64,000 nt of DNA from Rubellimicrobium thermophilum DSM 16684 (GTDB taxonomy: Bacteria > Pseudomonadota > Alphaproteobacteria > Rhodobacterales > Rhodobacteraceae): the NCBI RefSeq assembly GCF_000442315.1, contig NZ_KE557321.1, positions 196,224 through 260,223 on the forward strand. The letters are read 5' to 3'. Numbering within the stretch: position 1 is the stretch's first letter; every line of letters begins with the position of its first letter. Made by a program: the position numbers and the translations under genes. This document shows, one piece after another, positions 57,071 to 64,000 of the stretch. Under the pieces are notes generated by a model, which ran no database searches, was not told the origin of the DNA, and was given only the letters and a program-made list of their open reading frames with translations.

Positions 57071-59137
57071 GCCGGGTCCCTCCGGATGTCGAGCACGCCA
57101 TCGGCCCGGCCCATGACGGTGAAACCGGCGGGGACGATGACGGTGGTCTCGGCCTCGGTCACGGCGAGGGGGCCGCGGGCAAAGGCCCCGTCCGTCAGCG
57201 ATTCGCGCGCGATTTCCTGCCCGTCGGTCCAGCGGGCGGCGACGGGATCCCAGAGCCGGCGGGGCTTGCCGCTGATCTCCTCTCGGCGGGGCGGCTCCGG
57301 CGTGGGGACAGGGGCGGGCAGCGGGGTTGCGGCATTCACGGCCCAGACGGTGATCTCCACGGGCAGGCCCTCCACGGCGCGGCCGAACAGGGCGGCGTAA
57401 TCCGCCGTGAAGCGGGCCAGAAGACCTTCGGCAGTGGGCGAACGGGCCAGATCCCCATCGAGCGGGACGGGAATCTCCCATCCCTGACCCTTGTAGCGCA
57501 TGTAGAGCTTGACATCCGTCACGATGGAGGCCCGGGGATCGCAGGAGCGGACAAAGGCCGAGGCTTCTGTCGTCAGCTCCGCAAGGATCGCCGCCGCGGC
57601 CTCCGCATCGAAGGCATCAAGACGCATGTAGACGCTGCGCGTGGCCTCGAAGGCGTAGGGCGCCTTGAGAAAGCCGATGGCCGATCCCACACCCGCCCCC
57701 GGCGGCACCAGAAGCCGGTCGATGCCCAGTTTCTCGCACAGGCGGGCCGCATGGAGGGGCGCCGCCCCGCCGAAGGCGATCATCGTGTAGCGGGCCAGAT
57801 CCTCGCCATTCTCGACGGCATGGACGCGGGCGGCATTCGCCATGTTCTCGTCCACCATCTCGGAGACGCCATAGGCCGCCTGCACGGGATCGAGGCCGAG
57901 GCGCTCTCCCACATGGGTCTTCAGGGCCGCGGCGGACCGATCGGGATGCAGAGGGATCGAGCCGCCGGCAAAGTTCGCGGGGTCGAGCCGGCCGAGCAGC
58001 AGATCGGCATCCGTCACCGCCGGGCGCGTGCCGCCGCGGCCATAGGCGGCGGGTCCCGGTTCGCTGCCGGCGCTTTCGGGGCCGACCTGGATGCGGCCCA
58101 GCCCGTCCACATGCGCCAGGCTGCCGCCGCCCGCCCCGATCTCCACCATGTCGATGACGGGGATCGAGATGGGCATCCCCGAACCCTTCTTGAAGCGCCA
58201 GCTGCGGGCCACCTCGAAGACGCGGGCGGTCTTGGGGGCCCCGTCGCGGATCAGACAGATCTTGGCCGTCGTGCCCCCCATGTCGAAGGACAGCACGCGG
58301 TCGAGCCCGTGACGGCGCGCCACGTCGGCGGCGAAGATCGCGCCCCCCCGCGGGGCCGGATTCCACGAGACGGACCGGGAAGGTCGCCGCCGTGTCGATC
58401 GAGACGATGCCGCCGCCCGAATGCATCAGGAAGATCGGGCAGCGCGCCCCCCTCTCGGCCAGCCTGTCACGCAGGCGGGAGAGATAGCTCTCCATCATCG
58501 GGCGGACATAGGCATTGGCGCAGGTGGTGTTGAAGCGTTCGTATTCCCGCATCTGCGGCGAGACCTCGCAGGAGAGCGAGACCGACAGATGCGGCAGACG
58601 TTCGGCCAGGACCTCGCGCACGAGATATTCATGATCGGGGCGCAGATAGCTGTGCAGGAACCCCACGGCGACGGACTGGAAGCCCTCCAGACGCGGCACC
58701 AGCGCCTCGACCTCGGCCCGGTCGAGCGGGCGCAGCACAGTGCCCCCGGCATCCACCCGCTCCCGCAGGGTGAAGCGGGCATCGCGCGGGATCAGCGGTT
58801 CGGGCAGGACGAGATTGAGGTCATACTGCTCGAAGCGGCTTTCGGTCCGCATCTCGATGACGTCGCGGAAGCCTTCCGTGGTGATGAGAGCCGTTCGCGC
58901 CCCGCGCCGCTCGATCAGCGCATTGGTGGCCAGTGTCGTGCCATGGATGATCCGGGTGAGGGCCGCAGGCGAAAGGCCCGCCTTGCGGCAGACACGCTCC
59001 ATCCCCTCGAGGATCGCGTCCTCGGGGGCAGCGTAGGTGGTCAGGACCTTGGTGGAGTGCAGGCGTCCGCCCGCCTCGAGCACCACGTCCGTGAAGGTTC
59101 CGCCGATATCGACGCCGAGATTGATGCTGTCCGTCAT
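57067..59137 (-). CDS. hyuA: Hydantoinase A / oxoprolinase subunit A (one frameshift)
   Basis: This ATP-binding subunit of about 690 residues has the actin-like phosphate motifs NLGVDIGGTFTDVV and LSFDMGGTTAKICL, then HGTTLATNALIERRG, EIGAGGGSLAHVD and GVSEMVDENMANAARVHAVE. One extra G in the run near 58348 shifts the frame at ESGPAGGAIFAADVA. With HyuB it would open a hydantoin, N-methylhydantoin or 5-oxoproline ring at the cost of ATP. The substrate is not settled by sequence. Confidence 0.9.
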
Positions 59138-59244
59138 GGTGAGGCGGACGCTAGCGGGGGGCGTGCAGGAAGGGAAGGGAGCTGCCGCAGGAGCCGCCGC
59201 AGAACCGTTGACGCGCGGCCAGGCCGGCGGCACAGGAGGACACA

Positions 59245-59637
59245 ATGGCACGGATCCCGTCTGCATGGTTACGCCTGGTGCTGGCCCTGGCCCTTCTCTG
59301 GGCCGGATCGATCGCGCCCGGGGTCATGCCCGGTCGGGGTGCGGATGGATCCCCGGCCTTCGTGCTCTGCACGGAGGACGGGGAGCGGCTGGTCGTTCTC
59401 GATGCCGCGGGGCGGCCGGTCCCGGCCGCACCGGATCACGGGCCACAAGACCGCCATGCGCCCGGGATCTGTGCCTTTGCGGCGCTGACGGGACCTGCCC
59501 TTCCGGCCGGGGGAGCGCACTGGACCCTGCCGGCGATGCCCCCCGCCATGACGGTCCGGGCCGTTCTGCCGGCACGGCCCGCCTTCTCCGATCCGGCTGG
59601 CGATGCCCACCGCCCGCGAGGGCCTCCGACGGTCTGA
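59245..59637 (+). CDS. DUF2946-like exported protein
   Basis: This 130-residue protein has an N-terminal signal (WLRLVLALALLWAGSIAPG) and a region with CTEDGERLVVLDAAG and ICAFAAL, similar to DUF2946 proteins that accompany metal or heme uptake genes. It is 51 bases upstream of a PepSY membrane protein on the same strand, probably in one operon. His/Cys content is low, and I cannot name a ligand. Confidence 0.65.
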   Translation: MARIPSAWLRLVLALALLWAGSIAPGVMPGRGADGSPAFVLCTEDGERLVVLDAAGRPVPAAPDHGPQDRHAPGICAFAALTGPALPAGGAHWTLPAMPPAMTVRAVLPARPAFSDPAGDAHRPRGPPTV

Positions 59638-59688
59638 GCGCTGTTGCGCCCGGATCCTTCATCCTGAACCCAACCAGTCGGAGACATC

Positions 59689-61110
59689 ATGACCTTCCTC
59701 GCACCGGGGAATGCGGAGGCGCCTGCGCAGGTCGCCCCCCTTCCCGACACGGGCGCGGCGCGCGCCCTCTATCAGGCTGCCTGGCGGTGGCATTTCTATG
59801 CCGGCCTGTTCGTGGCCCCCTTCCTCGTGATGCTGGCGCTGACGGGCCTTCTGATGCTATGGGCCAGTGCCACGACCGATCTGAACGGCGAACGCCTGAC
59901 CGTGCCGGTCACGGGCGAGCCGGCCCCCGTCTCGGCCCTGATCGCTGCGGCCGAAGGGTCTGTGCCCGGCGGCACAGCCCTGCGTTATGTCGAACCCCGC
60001 GGGCCGGGACAGGTGGCGCTGGTGCAGGTAGCGGCCCCGGACGGCAGCGAGATCGCCGTCCTCGTCGATCCCTACCGGGCGGCGGCCATTGACCATTTCG
60101 CCTGGGACAGCGGCCTTTATGCCCTGGCTTCCGACATCCATGGCACCCTGCTCATGGGCGACTGGGGCGACCGCCTGATCGAGATCGCCTCGGGCTTCGG
60201 CGTCGTGCTGATCGTGACCGGTCTGGTCCTGTGGTGGCCGCGCAGCTGGGGCCGGGGGGCGGTGCTCCTGCCCTCGCTCCGCGCAGGCGGCCGCGCTTTC
60301 TGGCTGCGCCTGCATGCCAGCCTCGGCTTCTGGACGCTCGGACTGCTGCTGGTCTTCCTCCTTTCCGGCCTGTCCTGGACCGGCATCTGGGGCGGACGTT
60401 TCGTGCAGGCCTGGAACAGCTTTCCGGCCGAGAAATGGGATGCTCCCCTGTCGGAGACGACCCATGCCGCGCTGGACGGCCATGCCGAACATGGCGTGCC
60501 CTGGGCGCTGGAGCAGACCGCGCTGCCCGAATCGGGATCGCCGGCCGGTCTGCCGGCGCTGGTGCCGCCCGTCACGATCGATGCCGTTGCCGCCTTTGCC
60601 CGCGATCTCGGGCTGCCGGGGCGGTTCCAGATCCATCTGCCGCAAGGCGAGACAGGCGTCTGGACCATCAGCCACGACTCCATGAGCCATGACGGTCCCG
60701 ACCCGACCGCCGACCGGACCATCCATATCGACCGCTACAGCGGGCACCTTCTCGCGGATGTGCGATTCGCCGACTACTCGCCCTATGCCAAGGCGATGGC
60801 GGTGGGCATCGCCTTCCACGAGGGACGCATCGGGGTCTGGAACTTCGTGCTCAACACGGTCTTCTGCCTGGCCGTGATCGGGCTGGCGGTTTCGGGCCTT
60901 GTGATGTGGTGGCGGCGGCGGCCGGCGCGGGTCTGGCGGCTGGGCGCACCGCCCATGCCCGAGCGCCTGCCCGGCTGGCGTGTGGCACTGCTGGCCGCGA
61001 TCCTGCTGGGCCTGGCCTTTCCCCTGACGGGCGCGGCGATGCTGGGTGTCCTGGCGCTCGATGTGCTGGTTCTGCGGCGTCTTGGCACGCTGCGCCAGAT
61101 GCTGAACTGA
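59689..61110 (+). CDS. PepSY-associated membrane protein (iron-uptake-type reductase candidate)
   Basis: This 473-residue protein of the PepSY_TM family has four to five membrane helices, among them FYAGLFVAPFLVMLALTGLL, HASLGFWTLGLLLVFLL and NTVFCLAVIGLAVSGLVMWW, with paired His residues (WRWHFYAG, DIHGTLLMGDWG, RLHASLGFW, IAFHEGRIG) that could bind heme. PepSY domains occupy the loops. The family is linked to siderophore-iron reduction in the inner membrane; direct evidence here is only context with DUF2946 and other iron genes nearby. Confidence 0.82.
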   Translation: MTFLAPGNAEAPAQVAPLPDTGAARALYQAAWRWHFYAGLFVAPFLVMLALTGLLMLWASATTDLNGERLTVPVTGEPAPVSALIAAAEGSVPGGTALRYVEPRGPGQVALVQVAAPDGSEIAVLVDPYRAAAIDHFAWDSGLYALASDIHGTLLMGDWGDRLIEIASGFGVVLIVTGLVLWWPRSWGRGAVLLPSLRAGGRAFWLRLHASLGFWTLGLLLVFLLSGLSWTGIWGGRFVQAWNSFPAEKWDAPLSETTHAALDGHAEHGVPWALEQTALPESGSPAGLPALVPPVTIDAVAAFARDLGLPGRFQIHLPQGETGVWTISHDSMSHDGPDPTADRTIHIDRYSGHLLADVRFADYSPYAKAMAVGIAFHEGRIGVWNFVLNTVFCLAVIGLAVSGLVMWWRRRPARVWRLGAPPMPERLPGWRVALLAAILLGLAFPLTGAAMLGVLALDVLVLRRLGTLRQMLN

Positions 61111-61118
61111 CGGCGGAC

Positions 61119-61137
61119 GGGGGCGGGTTCCGCCCCC
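61119..61137. terminator. Hairpin between convergent genes
   Basis: GGGGGCGG pairs perfectly with CCGCCCCC around GTT in the 41-base gap between the convergent PepSY and glucosidase genes. It could stop transcription from both sides, although no T run is present. Confidence 0.45.
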
Positions 61138-61151
61138 CTCTGCGGGGCTCA

Positions 61152-62789
61152 TCAGGCTCGCGGCTTCGCTATCGCCACGGCGGGCGGGGTATCGGCCTCG
61201 AGCCAGGCCCAGCCATGCGCGGGCAGGCGGAGCGTGCCGGCCTCGAGGGTGGCATGATGCGGGCCGGGCATGGCGGCCTCGCCCTCCACCGTCAGGGTCT
61301 GCGGCCGTTCCGAGAGGTTGAAGAGCGCCGTCACCGTCGGGCCGCCCGCTCCTTGCGCTGGTGTGCGGACGATGCCGAGGATCGGTTCGGGCAGATCGAG
61401 GAAGCGCCAGTCGCCCCCCCGCAGCGCCGGCGTCGCGCGGCGATGGGCAAGGACGGCGCGGTAGGTCTCGAGCACGGAGCCGGGCTTGCCGCGCTGGCGA
61501 TCCGCCGCATGGGCGAGCTGGGGCGGCTTGACCGGCAGCCAGGGGGTGCCGGTCGTGAAGCCGCCATGGGGCTGATCGTATTCCCACACCATCGGCGTGC
61601 GGCAGCCGTCGCGGCCCTTCAGCTCGGGCCAGAAGGCGATGTAGCCCAGATCGCGCAGCTCGTGGAACTCGATGTCGGTCTCGGTCTGGCCCAGCTCCTC
61701 GCCCTGATAGATCCCGAGCGTGCCAGGAAAGGAACAGAGCATCGCGATGGACTGGCGCGCCACGGCGGCGGTGTCGCCGCCCGGCGGGGTCCAGCGCGAG
61801 ACATGGCGCGTGATGTCGTGGTTGGAGAAGGACCAGCAGGGCCAGCTGTCCGGCCCGATGCGGAAGAAATGCTCGATCTGCGAGCGGAAATGCGTGGCGG
61901 TGTGCTGCGGCCCCAGGAAGGCAAAGGAATAGGCCATGTGCAGCTTGTCGTTGCCGGCCGTGTATTCGGCCATCACCTCGAGCGGGCGCCAGTGCTCGCC
62001 CACCTCGCCGACCATCATGCGGTCGGGATATTCGTCGGTCAGGGCCCGCATCCGGCGCAGCACGGCCAGGTTCTGCGGCCGGGTCTTGGAGAACTGGTGA
62101 TCCTGCGCCTCATAGGGATTGGCAGGGAATTCCGTCCATTCCGCCGGCGGGTTGTCGCGCAGCTTCCGGTCATGGACGAAGAAGTTCACCGTATCGAGCC
62201 GGAACCCGTCCACCCCGCGTTCGAGCCAGAACCGCATGGTGCCGAGGATGGCGTCCACGACCTCCGGATTGTGGAAGTTGAGATCCGGCTGCTCGATCAG
62301 GAAGTTGTGCAGGTAATACTGGCGGCGGCGGGCATCGAACTGCCAGGCGGAGCCGCCGAAGACCGACAGCCAGTTGTTGGGCGGCGTGCCGTCGGGCTTC
62401 GGATCGGCCCAGACATACCAGTCCGCCTTGGGATTGTCGCGCGAGGCACGGCTTTCGATGAACCAGGGATGCTGGTCCGAGGTGTGCGACAGAACCTGAT
62501 CGATGATCACCTTGAGACCCAGCCGATGAGCCTCGGCCACCAGCGCGTCGAAATCCTCCATCGTGCCGAAGAGGGGATTGATGGCGGTGTAGTCGGAGAC
62601 GTCATAGCCCATGTCCTTTTCCGGCGAGGCGAAGAAGGGCGACAGCCAGATCGCGTCCGCGCCCAGATCGGCGACATGGGCCAGACGGCGGGTGATGCCC
62701 GGCAGATCGCCCACTCCGTCGCCGTTCGAATCCTGAAAGCTGCGCGGGTAGATCTGATAGATCACCGCATCCCGCCACCATTCGCGCAT
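61152..62789 (-). CDS. GH13 alpha-glucosidase
   Basis: This 545-residue glycoside hydrolase family 13 enzyme has the barrel start WRDAVIYQIYPRSFQDSNGD, VIIDQVLSHTSDQHPWF, the nucleophile Asp in GVDGFRLDTVNFF, the acid Glu in MMVGEVGEH and the third acid in FSNHDITRH. The residue set resembles alpha-glucosidases and trehalose/sucrose-cleaving members of the oligo-1,6-glucosidase group. AAGGAG abuts an ATG at 62795 and lies 6 bases before the ATG at 62789, so the latter is chosen. It is presumably cytoplasmic, since no signal is seen. Confidence 0.9.
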   Translation of the reverse strand: MREWWRDAVIYQIYPRSFQDSNGDGVGDLPGITRRLAHVADLGADAIWLSPFFASPEKDMGYDVSDYTAINPLFGTMEDFDALVAEAHRLGLKVIIDQVLSHTSDQHPWFIESRASRDNPKADWYVWADPKPDGTPPNNWLSVFGGSAWQFDARRRQYYLHNFLIEQPDLNFHNPEVVDAILGTMRFWLERGVDGFRLDTVNFFVHDRKLRDNPPAEWTEFPANPYEAQDHQFSKTRPQNLAVLRRMRALTDEYPDRMMVGEVGEHWRPLEVMAEYTAGNDKLHMAYSFAFLGPQHTATHFRSQIEHFFRIGPDSWPCWSFSNHDITRHVSRWTPPGGDTAAVARQSIAMLCSFPGTLGIYQGEELGQTETDIEFHELRDLGYIAFWPELKGRDGCRTPMVWEYDQPHGGFTTGTPWLPVKPPQLAHAADRQRGKPGSVLETYRAVLAHRRATPALRGGDWRFLDLPEPILGIVRTPAQGAGGPTVTALFNLSERPQTLTVEGEAAMPGPHHATLEAGTLRLPAHGWAWLEADTPPAVAIAKPRA

Positions 62790-62851
62790 CGTCATCTCCT
62801 TGCTGCATCGCGGCGACTTCTGGCGAGGTTCGCCGCCTTGGCAAGGGGTTG

Positions 62852-63259
62852 TCAATGAAGACGTGCAGGCGGGACCAGGGCACGGGCCAGCGCGAGGCCG
62901 GCCTGTTCGGCCAGCGCCAGCAGGGACAGGGCGGCCTCGGGGCGCACCAGCGCACAGGCAATCCACAAGGCCTCCTCGCGTGCGCCTTCTGCCGCCAGCT
63001 CCACGAGGCGGGCAAAGACCGCCTCGTCCGCACCCAGGCAGGGACATCCCGCCCCATGGCGCATCAGCGGGCGGCGGCAGGCCGCCAGACAATGCCGGCA
63101 GAGCGCATCGAAGGCGTCCGCCGCCTCTGGCCCGGCCAGATCCCGCGCCAGCGCCGTGGGGCCTTCGTCGCACCAGCGGCGCAGGGCCCGCACCGCCAGA
63201 CCGGGCAGCGGCGGCAGGGCGTCAAGGCGGCCGACGGGACGGCCGCCGGGGGATGGCAT
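62852..63259 (-). CDS. Hypothetical Cys-rich protein downstream of hemP
   Basis: I do not recognise this 135-residue protein. Its centre has a Cys/His cluster, Cys54, Cys57, Cys61, His68, Cys72 and Cys74 (CRHCLAAC and GCPCLG), which could bind a metal or heme. The rest is helical and Ala/Leu-rich (ALSLLALAEQAGLALA). The frame also opens at a GTG (63271) that overlaps the hemP stop, so it is coupled to hemP; the ATG at 63259 has the better ribosome site. Context suggests a link with heme or iron. Confidence 0.6.
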   Translation of the reverse strand: MPSPGGRPVGRLDALPPLPGLAVRALRRWCDEGPTALARDLAGPEAADAFDALCRHCLAACRRPLMRHGAGCPCLGADEAVFARLVELAAEGAREEALWIACALVRPEAALSLLALAEQAGLALARALVPPARLH

Positions 63260-63267
63260 CCCCGCCT

Positions 63268-63462
63268 TCACTTGGTGAGGATGAGCTTGCCCGCGCGGGT
63301 GATGCGCAGGGTGTAGCAGGCCTCGCCCAGGCGGATGCGGGCCAGACCGCCGGGGCCGGTGAGGGCTTCGGCCCGCCAGACGGGCACCGATTCCTCGGAG
63401 TGGGACGGGGACGCGGCAGCGGAGAGCGAGGGGGAAGGGACGGTGTGGGCAGCATCGAGCAT
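63268..63462 (-). CDS. hemP: Hemin uptake protein HemP
   Basis: This 64-residue peptide ends with the family signature CYTLRITRAGKLILTK. The N-terminal half is low-complexity (Ser/Ala/Pro). HemP/HmuP proteins activate or accompany hemin uptake genes under iron control. The receptor and hmu transporter are not in the window. A promoter with a perfect TTGACA lies about 70 bases upstream. Confidence 0.87.
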   Translation of the reverse strand: MLDAAHTVPSPSLSAAASPSHSEESVPVWRAEALTGPGGLARIRLGEACYTLRITRAGKLILTK

Positions 63463-63531
63463 GGGCGAGCCCTTTCACGGATGGCAGGGGATCCGGGCTT
63501 CCCGATCGGGCCGGGTGGCTGGAACGGCTGT

Positions 63532-63561
63532 ATAGTTGAGTGAAACTGTCGGGTCTGTCAA
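63532..63561 (-). promoter_or_regulatory. Predicted hemP promoter
   Basis: On the minus strand TTGACA (63561-63556) is followed after 18 bases by AACTAT (63537-63532). The -35 abuts the stop codon of the upstream GntR gene. I see no convincing iron box overlapping it. Confidence 0.5.
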
Positions 63562-63562
63562 G

Positions 63563-64000
63563 TCAGCCCTTGAGCATCCGCAGCCCCTGCGTCACGTCGC
63601 TGCGCACGGCCAGCCGCAGGCCCGGTTCGTCGCCTGCCCGCAGGGCGGCGATGATCAGCCGGTGATGGCGGGGCGGTTCGCTGCGGCCGAGCCGTGCATA
63701 GAGGGCGCGCATCGTGGGCCCGAGCTGGAGCCAGACCGTCTCGGCCAGCTGGAGGATCGCAGGGGACTGCGCGCGCAGATAGAGGGTGCGGTGAAAATCG
63801 AGATTGGTGCGGATATAGCCTACCGCATCACCGCGTGCGGCCATCGCCGCGACGGTCTGGTTGATGGTCTCGAGCCGCTCGATGAGGGCCCAGTGGGCGC
63901 GGGGCAGGGCCCGGGCGGCCAGCTCCGGCTCGAGCAGGGCGCGCAGGGTTGCGAGTTCCTCGATGCGGTCATTGGTCAGGGCCGGTGCGGACAGCCGCCC
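63563..64000 (-). CDS. GntR-family regulator with FCD domain, C-terminal part
   Basis: The gene runs off the right edge; 145 C-terminal residues are present. They form the all-helical FCD ligand domain (IEELATLRALLEPELAARAL, the ligand-type NLDFHRTLYLRA and later His-containing helix RHHRLIIAALRAGD). The DNA-binding domain is outside the window. Its targets are unknown. hemP follows on the same strand but seems to have its own promoter. Confidence 0.85.
   Translation of the reverse strand, partial: GRLSAPALTNDRIEELATLRALLEPELAARALPRAHWALIERLETINQTVAAMAARGDAVGYIRTNLDFHRTLYLRAQSPAILQLAETVWLQLGPTMRALYARLGRSEPPRHHRLIIAALRAGDEPGLRLAVRSDVTQGLRMLKG

Overview
This is about 64 kb of high-GC chromosome from an alphaproteobacterium, most likely Rhodobacterales. 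The evidence is a Rieske/cytochrome b/cytochrome c1 operon, DUF2794 and DUF1523 proteins, a HemP peptide, an MbfA-type iron exporter with an Irr-type iron box, a bacterial ALDH16 and hopanoid genes. The species cannot be named from the sequence. I see no tRNA, rRNA, insertion sequence, phage gene or CRISPR array.

About 21 of roughly 60 protein genes are broken by one or a few single-base indels. Almost all lie in G or C runs, and both strands and conserved housekeeping genes are affected (petA, fni, the formaldehyde dehydrogenase, thiB, thiP). On each side of the indel the protein is intact and family-like. I read these as uncorrected homopolymer errors in the assembly, so the genes are annotated as single CDSs with the shift positions given.

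Layout. 1-2529: hopanoid genes hpnD (partial) and hpnE, then convergent type 2 IPP isomerase. 2607-12771: one long operon with a rhamnose-type ABC importer (rhaSTPQ), a GntR/FCD regulator, an acetoacetate-decarboxylase-family protein, a RhaM-type mutarotase, two SDRs, a 2-hydroxyacid dehydrogenase and an enolase-superfamily acid-sugar dehydratase candidate. Its promoter carries a GntR-type palindrome. 12877-16199: TPP riboswitch and thiBPQ. 16187-20372: galactose-type De Ley-Doudoroff operon (SDR, dgoK, dgoA, lactonase, aldose epimerase), divergent from an MFS transporter across paired palindromes. 21871-26246: ornithine cyclodeaminase-like protein, EamA transporter, DUF188 protein, MbfA under an iron control element, and a NYN protein. 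26347-33753: class III alcohol dehydrogenase, small proteins, NlpC/P60 and leucyl aminopeptidase pair, and petABC. 33874-40543: VOC protein, aldehyde dehydrogenase, 1-Cys peroxiredoxin, two L,D-transpeptidases, two glycosyltransferases. 40633-44914: pnp, rpsO, gabD. 44997-49600: kynurenine-formamidase-like hydrolase, creatinase, a third L,D-transpeptidase, cupin, DUF1523. 49652-59137 (minus): ALDH16, deoC, uronate dehydrogenase-like, FAD oxidoreductase, hyuB, a candidate 55-codon ORF and hyuA. 59245-64000: DUF2946/PepSY pair, GH13 glucosidase, a Cys-rich hypothetical, hemP and a partial GntR regulator.

Functionally the window is dominated by sugar, sugar-acid and N-methyl compound catabolism, with iron handling and respiration. 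The least explained part is the deoxysugar-type operon at 2.6-12.8 kb: it contains a decarboxylase-family protein and a 2-hydroxyacid dehydrogenase but no kinase, isomerase, aldolase or hydrolase of the known rhamnose or fucose routes.
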